From Lindgomyces ingoldianus (taxonomy: Eukaryota > Ascomycota > Dothideomycetes > Pleosporales > Lindgomycetaceae), in NCBI RefSeq assembly GCF_010093535.1, contig NW_022985162.1, forward strand, positions 825,700 through 889,699: a DNA stretch of 64,000 nucleotides, read 5' to 3'. The translations under genes were made by a program, and so were the position numbers. Positions 11,455 through 22,242 of this stretch are shown piece by piece. The notes beneath the pieces are model-generated. The model saw only the letters and a program-made list of their open reading frames with translations, was not told the origin of the DNA and made no database searches. Numbering within the stretch: position 1 is the first letter of the stretch; each line of letters starts with the position of its first letter.

Positions 11455-13779
11455 GGATGCCCAGAGTGCGAGCAGAGGCTAGAACTAGAGTTGAATCAAA
11501 CTTCGACCAATAGTGCTTGTCTAACTCTATCTCGTAATGCTAATACTAAGATACATGTACCGTTCTGTCATGTCGAATAGAGAAGGTACTGAATATACTC
11601 ATACTTCTCAAGCGGCTCGAGCGGCTCGTAGACGAATGGCAGAGTGGCGAACTGGCAAGTCGAAGCGAAAAATATTGAGCACCATGGCAATAGAAGTCGG
11701 TTCGATTGGCCAAAACAAGGGTCAGAGAAGTTGCATCCTTGTGCCGTTCCTAACTCAAGTTCGTCACAACTGTCGAGTATCCGCTAACAATTAACGAAAG
11801 TTTCCAGCGTACAGGCCTCAGGAGACTTGATCAGTAGTGGCATCTAAGGCAAGGTCGCCACAGTTTTCATGGAAGCAGGTCATTTGTCAACGGCGGCGGA
11901 TGGGGCGGGACTCCGGTATTCAGGTCAACCGTGGACCTTGTCGGAGACCCTTTAGCTTCCGGTGATATGCGAGGTCTGTGACTACCAGGGTCGCATCTTG
12001 GGGACTGATGTGGAGGAAGAACTGATTTCCTCCGGCGTCGGAGGCTTAGCGCAAGCGATAATGAAGACCGCGGCTGAAATCAGAATGCCGCTAGAATCTT
12101 GGAATATGTTATTGCCATATCCATGCTTGAGTGGGACTAAATCGGGTTTGCTATGAGAGACCAGCAGTCCAACAGGATGGCGACCGCTGCGCCGAACAGC
12201 AGAGGCCAGGGAAGGGAGCGGCTCGTAGCGTTCCACCAAATGACGCAAACAAATCAGAAGCCTGGGGATTCTCTGGGAACACGAATCACAGTGGATCCTG
12301 GACCGGTTCCAAAGTGCATGATTAGCTGCGAGGCTAGTTTGAGCGCCTTCTTTAGCGCGAGAGGGTCCAGGAGCGAAACGTGGGCTGTGAGGTGGATATT
12401 GCTTGCAGGGTACCTAACAGCGCCGCGAGACTCGGGGTAAGGAAGAGGAAGACCTATGGGTCATGGAAACTGAAGGAGCAAGGCATGTATATTGCAACTC
12501 TCGATATTTCTCATAGTGTTGGAGGTGCGACCTCGGCAGACTAGCCAATTGGGTGCTAGATCCCGGCTTCAGAGTCTGGTTCGGCCACTGGTTGCCTCAC
12601 GCCGAACAACCTTAAAACCACTTCAAAGCAAACCTTTCGCTGGACGGCACAACCTTTTACTGCTGCGAATCATCCCATCTTTCCCATTAGTATTGGGCCC
12701 GAGCTTGGGGGCTTCGGGCGAGGAGCTCCAGCTGCAGACGCCCACATATGCACGCTTCGGCCAAACCGCCAGCTCAAGGACCCGCCCCTCACCCATCCTT
12801 CCTCACCGCAACAAACGCGGACGAAGTAGGTCGAGCTCCAGGATGTGAGACATTCGTGAATGCGAAGCATGCAGAGCCATGTCAAAGGGTGATCCAGGTC
12901 AATGAAGAACACCTGATCTTTCATCTTAAACAAATTCACTCAGCATTGATGCTGAAGCTCTCACCGCTTGATGGTGGCAATGGGACTTCCAGCTTCCACC
13001 TTCGCACCTTTGTAACGGGACTTGGGCTCGCCATTACAGCTGTGCCGCAATATGTTTAGTCTCTGGGACGATGCCTCCGCTGGTCCTGCGGCAATTCCCT
13101 CCTGTGGCCGGCGCTTCTTCTGTTCGTATGGCTAGAACTTTCGAAGTATAGCTCAGCGAATGAAGATGCCCGACACCTTGCCAGCAAATGCATTGCCGAC
13201 CCATTCGAGAACCCCATCCGAGTCTGACTTCTTTTAGCAGCCAGTTCAAGGAAGGCTCTCGATGCGAATGCCATCAGTCGGACTGATGGACATATTCTTA
13301 GTAGTAACCTCCTCATCAGATGTGCTGCACAGGAACAGCCACGTCTAGATGCAACACGCCGATACGCCAATACCAAATCTTCCGCCGATCATGCAATCCT
13401 GCAGGATGTCCCCACAACAGCAGCGGTAATTCATGGAATTGGAATGGACTGCTGTCGACATGCGTGAACATGAATCGCCCACGGACCTCGCTAATTCTTC
13501 TCAAGCGCCTTCTTGCGCTTTTCGCTCGGTCGATATCCAGAACCAATTGGATTGCGCGCAGATCTGATTGCAGCTTTTTGGCGCTGCGTGGCACTCTGCC
13601 GACTTCCGCGCTGCAATGGGCCTGTTTGTGCGTTGGACGAAAAGGAGAACCGCATATCGATATTACGGTACGCCGACTGACAATCTGTTTCCAATCAACT
13701 TGCATTTACCACAAATGCATTTGATAAGTGTGGGTGGTTTCTCAAAGCGTGAGTACTTTCAAGGTGGTGTCCAAAAACC
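11455..13779. other. 2.3-kb intergenic gap, no supportable gene
   Basis: Numerous short open frames on both strands (for example around 12,490-12,850 and 13,060-13,700) show no domain, no coherent splice pattern and no frame-restricted codon bias that I can see. It could hold decayed sequence. The right end must contain the FAD oxidase promoter. Confidence 0.4.
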
Positions 13780-15817
13780 ATGGCTCCAATCCTGCTAGCC
13801 CTTTCACTCTTGCTGCAGTTTTTGGTCATCTTGCCCACCATTTCGGGGTGGCCAGTCTCTGATGCTGCAGATACGTTCGACTTTTTGCTTTCTCGAGACC
13901 TCATTTCAGCCATTCAAGGCTCGCTGAAGAGCACAGCAGCTGCATCGGTCCTGCGGCAGCAGATTAACAAATACTCGAGAGCAATTGATGAGGTTGCCGG
14001 GCTTGGCAGCGACTTGCCGGTTTCCAAACGCGCTGCCGCCGCTTGCAAGATTGCTGATCTCATATTTCCCGGACGTGTCTTTGCGGCGAATGATCCGGAG
14101 TACCAGTCCGAAGAGGATTTCAATTGGTGAGAGGAAAGACGGGGCTCGTGTAACAGTTGCTAACACACACAGGTCCCAGACTTGCTGGCTGCCGGCTGCA
14201 TGCTTCATTCAGCTGAGAACAACAGCAGATGTTGCTGCTGCGTTAAAAGTCATTCGGCACGTAGGTACGAAGTTCGCCGTCCGAAGTGGAGGCCACAATC
14301 CCAATTCTGGCTTTGGAAGTATCGGCGATTCTGGGGTTCTGCTTGACCTCCACGGTCTCGATACTCTTTCCTTAAGCGATGATGGCATCCTCCATGCTGG
14401 GCCAGGGATTACATGGGGGAAGGCATACGACTTCTTGGACCCTCATGGGATTACTGTAATAGGTGGCCGGCATTATACAGTTGGTTTGCCAGGTTTCCTG
14501 CTCGGAGGCACGTCCGTTTTATGCATGCTTCCGCGTGATCCATTTTTCGCAGACTGACTAGCTATAGGCGGCATGACGTTCTTCCCAAACCTCTATGGTC
14601 TTGGCACAGATAGTGTGAAGAGTTACGAGGTAGGATATTCACCAGCTTCCAGCTTAAAACTCAAACCCAGAGTGTCTTGACCATTACAATGCATTCCTGA
14701 CTCGTCTCGATTCATAGGTGGTCCTAGCCAACTCAACAATCATCGATGCGAATGCGCACGAAAATGCCGATCTCTGGCGAGCGCTCAAGGGTGGAGGCTC
14801 AAACTTTGGCAAGAACACCATCCTGTTTTAGTTACCTCATCCTGATTGGAAATAGGAATCGTAACTCGCTTCGATATCGAAACGCATCCACTCCACAACG
14901 TGCAATACTCTCTCAATCTCTACGATCCATCTGATTATGTCAACATTCTCTATGCTACCACCCAGGTCCAGAAAGCCATGGAGACCGACTCTAATATCGG
15001 CTTCTTCCTCAACGTCAATCCCACCGTGATCATCGCAGGTTTGTTGTATGCGGATTGGCCCACAGTACCGCCAAGCGCATTCAATGCTTTCGATAGTCTG
15101 AAGTCTTTCTGGGGTCCGTTTATTCCCACCACAAATGGCACCATTGCGACCTTGACTAGTGCTATAAATATTGGAGACTTTCCTGCTAAGTGAGTTCCCT
15201 CATTTCTTGAAACCTCCTTGATGTTCATTGGGGGATATGTGATAATTAATGTGAGTTTTGCTAAGCGACGCGCAGAAGAGAGCCGTATGCGGCTAGTACC
15301 AAGGTGGACCACGCGCTATACGTCGACGTTCACGAACGCTATCTCGAGTTATTGAAGACAGATATGCCGTCAGCAAACTTGTCGTATACAATTCAGCCTG
15401 TGGCAAAGGCTGCGGTTCAGGCTGGTGAGTACAGGGGAGGCAATTCGTTGGGGCTGGAAAAGGTGTCGCAGTCTTGTAAGTTTTCTCATCTGCGAATTAT
15501 CTCCGCAGGATCTTGAACGAATTAATATTGATTTATTTAAAGGGTGGGCACCATTGGTTGAATGGTTCGATGACAGTACTGACATTGCAGCACACAAAGC
15601 CTTAAATGACCTTGGAAACTCGGTCCAATCATTTGCACAAAAGCGCGGCAAGGCACTGAACTACCAATTCATGAACGACGGATCGTACACGCAGAAGATC
15701 TTGGATAGCTATGGCACGAGGCAAGTCGACACTTTGAAGAAGGTGGCAAAGAAGTACGATCCCACAGGTGTGTTTCAGACATTACAGAATGATGGATTCC
15801 TCCTCAGGAGGCTCTGA
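13780..15817 (+). CDS. Secreted FAD-linked oxidase (berberine-bridge-enzyme-like)
   Basis: Seven exons: 13780-14126, 14173-14507, 14568-14629, 14718-14808, 14856-15189, 15276-15475 and 15543-15817, giving 547 residues. A hydrophobic signal peptide (about residues 1-23) precedes the FAD-binding PCMH fold. R-S-G-G-H at 153-157 is the 8-alpha-histidyl FAD attachment site (His157). The P-G-F-L-L-G-G-G segment and the later G-G-N-S-L-G-L and K-K-Y-D-P-T-G-V-F motifs are typical of the berberine-bridge family. No second (cysteinyl) flavin link is visible. The family performs two-electron oxidations of alcohols, amines or C-C bonds with release of peroxide. Introns 14508-14567 and 14809-14855 start with GC, not GT; both are needed to keep frame and motif. 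Context suggests a late oxidation step of the diterpenoid pathway, which is inference. Confidence 0.9.
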
Positions 15818-18743
15818 TGGCTGAGGGTTACGGATAGGTTGCGATCTTCCTGGTGGGTGTTGTGGAACGTTAAGTGCCGACAGGAGGATTTGGGATTGTG
15901 GGTGACACAAGATGGATGCAAGATTGTGCAAGTGGTGGGGAGGCCACGAGTGTGCGCAGGGTGGTGATTGTGGCTTAAAGGAAGATTGTGTGTTCGACGA
16001 AGTGTGCGTGACTAAAGGTAGCATCTTTCAGAACAACGCGCTGCAGGCTCCGAACGCTGAATCCCCAACCCGATTCAGCAGCTCGCATCTTGGTGGTCGG
16101 CAATACAGTATCTCTCCTCACCCTCTCGCAGTCCATTAAAAGGGCCAGCTGCTTGAAGCAAAAGACATGTCGTCGTCGCTGCCCTTATCGATAACGGGCC
16201 ATCTTCCTTCATCCAGCTTCTGCATCTGCAGCATGGGTCACCCCTGCCTCCTTCGTATTCAAACTGGGTTTAAAGTTCCCCCACTCCCCGCCCGTCCCGC
16301 GGGCGCTTGTCTTGTCAAATTGGTGTTCATATCCACAAACCACCAGAAGTTGTCCCACGCCGTAGGCACATGGCATGGTTTCGCGAGAAGCTCAAGACTG
16401 TTGGCCTCGTGACTCAAGGTTCACAGATGCAAATCCCTAGTGCATGCACATATTTATCCTTGTCCCTGTCTTATCCTTGAGGAATGTATTCCTACGTGGC
16501 ACCGCACCAAGGTGACACAGTCAGAGGAACGAATATTCCGGTGCTAGAAGTTAAGAAGCCTAGCGATGATGGGATGGGTGAAGGGAAGGGTCGTTAGTTT
16601 TCTTCTGGCATGCGGAACGGCTCGAACCTAGGGGAGGAAAAGTGGGGTGGGGTATTTAGCGGGGTATTGGGTGAGATGGTGGAAGGGGTGTTCCGGTGTG
16701 GACAAAGATTGGAATTGGAGGACGGGAGTTGAGGCAAGGCGGAAGATGTATTGTCTTCAGGAAGGATTTTGTTTGCGAATGCCTCGAGAGGGTTCATGTC
16801 TTTTGGTCAAGAGGTACTTTGATTTCTTAGCATTTAGAAGGGCTGTATTCGTGGATCGATGAAAGGAACAACCGGAATGGGCCCGACGGGAATAGTGTAT
16901 ATGCACCCTTCTTTGAAAAGAGCTTCTAAGTTGAATTTTAATGAGAGAAAAGGGAAGAGAAGCTCCTCTCTAGTTAAACTATGGGATGGTTCTTGTAAAG
17001 TCAAATCTGCGAGCAAGTGCTAAGAATGAGGGGAAAATCCCGAAGCGCCTGGAATGTGTCGTTTGCTGAATTCAGGAACGTGGTCTCGTACAAAAGTTGA
17101 TTGCGGACTGTAAGCGGGCTATGTTAAAATGTGAATTTTCTATCTCGGATAGTGAATCTATAGCGTTGCCATCCTTAGTGATGTTAGACTCTGATCTCTC
17201 AAATCATCCGGAACTGTTTGACCTCTCGCTTGCTACAACGGAAGGCTGTCCGGGCTATCTAGAAGTTTGAGAAGGCAAGAAGGTCAACTCAGATCCTTTT
17301 AAAATGAAGTAACTGATGCATGAGAACTGACCTTGCCTCTTTTACGCCTCTCGGTCGTCGCAACACGTATTACAAACCCACTCCACTACTTCTCCAAGCC
17401 GAAATGCTCCTTCGCCTTAGCCATGGCTCACTCTTTCCGCGACCGCGGCCACGGAAAGGAGCGAAGGACGCTGCTTGGAATTACGGGATCCTTCGAGATT
17501 CCAATTCCCATCATGTCGGATTTCTGCGCTTTAAGGTGGAGTGATTGTGTCACCTGCCTTTTGAAATGGCGTGGGTGAGTGGGCCTCGAGGATATTGGGC
17601 GCCATAGACGCAGGAACGACAAATCCGAGGGGTTGGGGTTGGGTAAGTCGTAGGACTGGTGGGATACTAAATTATATGATGGATGATCTCCTATGGAACC
17701 TGTTTTTACTGTTAGTTTGCGAAGTAGTGAGGGGCTCTATTTTACACACCATATCGACGATACGGCCTCCACCCTGCGTCGTACTGGTACTTCCATGAGA
17801 TTCACTTGTGTTCACATAGATAGAGGCTGTCACAAAATTCAAAAAAAATTCAATGAGCATATGTGAGTGAGTATTGGGAGGAGATTAAGTGATTGCTGTG
17901 CGGGTATGATCCACCATAGTGATTAAGTGGGGGAAACACTTTGAGCCCTGAGAGTTGTGTCTAAACATCGTTGGGAGGGATACTAAAAATAAACAAGAGG
18001 ATCCTATCTATAAAAGGGTAATGATAGAAGTTTTATGATAGAAGAAAGCCGCAAATTAAATATACGAGATCAAACTCTGTTGCTGACAAGCTTACATGTC
18101 CTGCCAGGGGCAATGATCAAATTGTGCAAATGACCTAGTGAGTTGAAATAATAGACACAATCAAGGTATGCCTCATAGCATGTTAGCATGTGTCATATCA
18201 TGTGAAAGACACGATCAATGTTACATTTAAAGGAAAAGCGTCAACGCTGATAGAATGCGAAATCAATTCAGAACCAAGTGATGACGAGACGGTGAAAATA
18301 ACCTTAGTTCAACGATACTACTAATCCGAAATACCGAGCCCATATTCCAATTCATCCTGGGAGTGCATAGACATCTGCAGAATGGCCTAATCCAAAGGCA
18401 CGTAAAGGTGGGACGAGGCAGAAGTGCAGGGGTTGCAGTTGCTGACGAACGCTTAAGTGAGGTAAGCTAACTCACCGCATCCTCGCGAAATGAGAAGATG
18501 TTGGCGTCCAAGATCTCCCAGAAGTGTTCAGTCGAACCTGATTTAAGGATTGGATGAAAAGGTTTGCGAAATCTTACGGTATTTAGAAATCCAGGCAAGC
18601 TTTTCGCCCACCTCATTCCATCACCGGCAATCACTATAACATTCCGGTTATAATTCCCTGTTGAAGTTTTCTGGATGAAACGTACCACTCATCTTTTAGC
18701 AGACATTCCACATTGCTGAAGGCAACTTCGTAATCAATCGACA
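15818..18743. other. 2.9-kb intergenic gap, no supportable gene
   Basis: Only short open frames are present. A 67-residue Pro/Ser/Asn-rich minus-strand frame (16594-16797) and a 73-codon minus-strand frame (18467-18688) lack domains; the second is not ATG-initiated. The last few hundred bases must contain the aldo/keto reductase promoter. Confidence 0.4.
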
Positions 18744-19769
18744 ATGTCTCCGCCAAAAATCCTCATGGGTACTGGGTTGTGGGGTGATGAAACGTCAAAG
18801 GAGGTAGTCACCAAACTTGCTGAGGTACTGAAAGAGTTGAAAATCAAGGAAATAGATGGAGCTGCTCTGTATCCCATTACCAACCCTGGCCAATCCGAGA
18901 AACTCATAGGCGAATGCGGATATGTTGAGAATGGATTCCTTGTTGACTCGAAGATCTTGCACTTCGGTGGTGGAGAAGGAACGCTGAGCAAGGCAGCGAT
19001 TGAGAGGTCTTTGGATCAGAGTTTGGCGAATATTAAGACTGACAAGGTATGGTAGGGATTGGAGGGTCGAAATTCGAAGACTAATTAGAGTTAGCTTCAT
19101 ATCTTGTACTGCCATGGCCCCGACAAAGAAACCCCTATTGCGGAGCAAGTAGCCACCCTGGACGCGGAATACAAGAAAGGGAAATTCGAAAAACTCGGCG
19201 TCTGCAATTTTCCTATCGAGATGCTCGAGCAATATTTGAAAACGGCGGAAGAGAAAGGCTACATTAAGCCAAGCGTTTTCCAAGGTCAATACAATCTCCT
19301 CTGCCGCGGGTACGAAGCAAGGCTCTTGCCACTGCTGCGCAAGCACAACATATCCTTCGTTGCCTACAGTCCTCTAGCAGGCGGATATCTGACTGGGAAG
19401 CTAACATTCTCTACTGGTACCGAGGACTTGAAAGAAACTCGCTTCAATGTATCGGACACAAACTACATGGGCATGGCTTACAGGAACTGGTACGACAAGC
19501 CTTCTATGCATTCGGCAGTTCGCAAGATGGAGGGGTTATGCAAAGCCCATGGTGTGCAAATGAGCGATGCTGCGTGCCGGTGGGTGTTACATCATTCCAT
19601 ACTTGATGGAGAACACGGTGATGGCGTTATCATTGGGCCTCGAACTCTTGCTCAACTAGCAAAGTATGCGGAGTCATACAAACAAGGTCCCCTCACTGAT
19701 GAGCTGGCCAAGGAATTGAGTGATGTTTGGGAGATTGTGAAGGAAGATGCTGCGTCTATCGTCTATTGA
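18744..19769 (+). CDS. Aldo/keto reductase family protein
   Basis: Two exons, 18744-19046 and 19095-19769, with a 48-bp intron, giving 325 residues, the normal length for AKR enzymes of the aflatoxin-aldehyde-reductase (AKR7-like) group. The catalytic tetrad is visible: Asp38 and Tyr43 in D-G-A-A-L-Y, Lys70 in D-S-K, and His108 in Y-C-H-G-P-D. Near the C terminus, V-I-I-G-P-R-T corresponds to the NADPH-phosphate-binding loop. It should be a cytosolic NADPH-dependent reductase of aldehydes or ketones. It is the last plausible member of the terpenoid cluster, though 2.9 kb from the flavoenzyme. Confidence 0.9.
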
Positions 19770-20490
19770 GATTTCAATGGAGGAGCAAGGCTTGGATAGG
19801 AGATGGAATTCACAATAGCATGGTGTAACCAATGGTGGTTTGATGGAATGCTTGAAACAATCCACCATCTTGGAGATCCACGCCTAAACAAGCGCATTTA
19901 GATAGGCAGTCTTGACACCACCTACGATCAGCTCTAGAGAGGTGATGGATGGTTTGCAAGAGAGCCTACACCACCGCCAAGCTTCTTTCATCACACCATC
20001 CAACTGTCACATATTCTGAGCAAAGGTGCGTGGGATCAGATGTTCATTCACGTGATTGTGCCTTGGCACATTTGTCTTGGCACAGTCTCAACCCCATCAA
20101 ATAATACACTATCTCTACCGCCAAGCCCTCTCTCCTATTGGTCTGGATATAAGCCGGTTATTGATCTGATTGGTAGAAAATCAAATAACTAAAAAGCTTT
20201 GTTGTTCTACGTTTTTAAGCTTTAAGTAATCATTCTGCTCTGCTACATGCTTAATCTAGCCTTCTTTTTTCCCTATCGTGATTGAAGACAACGCGGTTAA
20301 GGGTGTTAAAATCACTTCTGCTGTGTGGTTTTTCCCTCTAAATATGATTGGCGCTGCCAAGACCTTCTAAGCAAAGCCCGTTATCCTTCCTAATCAGGAC
20401 TAGCCACTTTCTTCCTGGAAAGGAAGGATAATCTGCTCGTATGAACTGAAACCTTGGGCAACAGTCCTCTTCCCACAATCCACTTCAATC
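19770..20490. other. Intergenic between aldo/keto reductase and EVE-domain gene
   Basis: About 720 bp with no gene. It holds the 3' end of the reductase transcript and the promoter of the EVE-domain gene. Confidence 0.5.
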
Positions 20491-21381
20491 ATGGCCGGCA
20501 CACGAAAGTCCACGCGCAAATCAACTTCTGCTGCCCCCAAGTATGCGGAATCGGACTCGGAATCTTCGGAACAAAAGGCGCGGAAAAGCAATGGCGCAAA
20601 GCCAACGCGTCGGAAACGCGCTCGGGAAGACGACCCAGATGTGAAGGAGGACGGGTACGCTCTTCAGAACCGATTTATCATCCCACCATGGACACTAATA
20701 CTATTTCCTCGATTGAACAGATCTCCACCGCCCAAGAAGCCCACAAAATCCAAATCCCAAACTTCTAAACCCACCAAAGATTCCACCCTCAAGCCCACGA
20801 AAGCCCCCGTAACCCTCCCAACCCCTTCCTCCACCACAAATCGGGACTCCACTGGCGCCCAAGAAGTCTTTTGGCTCCTAAAAGCCGAGCCCCTCCCTCG
20901 GTACGAGAACGGCGTCAACGTCGCCTTCTCCATTGACGATCTAAGAGCCTGCACAGAACCCGAGCCATGGTCCGGCGTCCGCAACCCGCAAGCCCGGAAC
21001 AACATGCAGGCGATGCGGAAAGGGGACTTAGGATTCTTCTACCACTCTAACGCCAAACCATCTGGAGTTGTAGGGATACTGAGGGTGGTGGAGGAGGCGA
21101 AGGTTGATGAGACGGCGTTTGATGAGAAGGATCCGTACTTTGATCCTAAGAGTGAGAGGGAGAAACCGAAGTGGTATTGTGTGAGCGTCGAGTTTGTGAG
21201 GAAATTTGAGGGGGTGGTAGATTTGGCGAGCATTAAGGGTTTTGCAGGAGCTGGGGGGGCGTTGGAAGGGATGCCGTTGGTTACGAATTCGAGGCTAAGT
21301 GTTAGTAGGGTTAGTAGGAAGGAATGGGAGTTTATTTTAGGGCTCGCCGAGGGGGAAGGCGGGGGAGTAGGGACGAACTAA
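20491..21381 (+). CDS. EVE-domain protein (thymocyte nuclear protein 1-like)
   Basis: The most likely structure is two exons, 20491-20654 and 20721-21381, giving 274 residues. A 66-bp intron with donor GTACGC, branch-like CTAATAC and acceptor AACAG can be removed; it is a multiple of three with no stop, so retention would give a 296-residue form. The N-terminal 100 residues are basic and Ser/Pro/Lys-rich, consistent with a nuclear tail. The C-terminal half is an EVE/DUF55 domain: E-V-F-W-L-L-K-A-E-P, then W-S-G-V-R-N-x-Q-A-R-N-N-M, G-D-L-G-F-F-Y-H-S and K-W-Y-C-V-S-V-E-F. EVE domains bind modified bases in nucleic acids. Likely a housekeeping gene bounding the cluster. Confidence 0.93.
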   Translation: MAGTRKSTRKSTSAAPKYAESDSESSEQKARKSNGAKPTRRKRAREDDPDVKEDGYALQNRFIIPPWTLILFPRLNRSPPPKKPTKSKSQTSKPTKDSTLKPTKAPVTLPTPSSTTNRDSTGAQEVFWLLKAEPLPRYENGVNVAFSIDDLRACTEPEPWSGVRNPQARNNMQAMRKGDLGFFYHSNAKPSGVVGILRVVEEAKVDETAFDEKDPYFDPKSEREKPKWYCVSVEFVRKFEGVVDLASIKGFAGAGGALEGMPLVTNSRLSVSRVSRKEWEFILGLAEGEGGGVGTN

Positions 21382-21765
21382 ATGGAATAGGAGGCTAAAG
21401 GAGGGGAAGGTGGAATGGTGAATGAGGATAAGCCTAAGGATTAACCAAAGGAGAGAGAGAAGATCACGGATGATCTCAATAAGGTACCAAAAGGAAGGAA
21501 GGTGCAGAAGTAGAAGGCTAAAGGCCATTTTCAGGCCCCATAGAATACCTCTCCATCCAAGCCAGCATTTGTGCAACTTGTCAGGACAGTAGTATCCGAA
21601 GAGTATCCTCATAAATAGCCGCTTAGTGGAACCAACCTGATTGACCCCACTTCTCAACTTCATCAGCTTCATCAACCCCCTCGCCTTCACAGCCGTAAGA
21701 TACAGGTTTATCCCCCGGGGCCGGTCAATGCTCCAAATAATCCCTCTCTTACTTAACAAAGATCC

Positions 21766-22242
21766 CTAACCCTGTCGTCCCCAAATATACCCAAGCGCAC
21801 TCGACGCCACGGCCCCAACTTGTGCCGCACCCGCAGCAACACTAGCTCCAAACCCGCCCATTGCCGCACTCTGCGCCGTCGCATACACTCCTCCCGCTGG
21901 CACGATTCCGAAGAAGCTCATCAGGCCGCTGGCTGCTGAACCTAATAAAACGACAATGTTAGTGTTTGGGCTCTACTGACTTGAGTGGAGTTGGCGGTAA
22001 GATTATTATGAGAGTTGGGAGAGGATGGAGGAAGACGAAAGGGTAAAGCGGAACGACTTAGGAAGTACCATACCTCCAGCAGGGCCTGCAGCCGTGAATC
22101 CAAGCATATTGAAGAAAGGCACCGTAGCAGCAGCCGGCGTCAAGAAAACCATACCGTTGACGACGTGCAAGGCTGTTTGATATGGGTGGGCGACTATCCA
22201 GTCTTTTACTATTAGAGGGAGTTCAGCGTAAGGAATCGCCAT
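21766..22242 (-). CDS. IFI6/IFI27-like small membrane protein (ISG12 family)
   Basis: Two minus-strand exons, 22074-22242 and 21766-21941, separated by a 132-bp intron, give 114 residues. The protein is dominated by Gly/Ala-rich hydrophobic stretches. The block G-F-T-A-A-G-P-A-G-G-S-A-A is the signature of the interferon-induced 6-16 family, which fungi also carry, and it spans the splice junction; a second Gly/Ala segment follows. Members are small integral membrane proteins, often mitochondrial, with no assigned biochemical role in fungi. Start ATG 22242 is followed by M-A-I-P-Y-A-E-L. Confidence 0.85.

Noticed and set aside
11635..11715. tRNA-like pair TGGCAGAGTGGC and GGTTCGATTGG
   Set aside because: The second motif deviates from the box B consensus and no cloverleaf can be drawn.
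12490..13705. Open frames on both strands upstream of the FAD oxidase
   Set aside because: No domain, no consistent splicing; likely chance frames in GC-balanced DNA.
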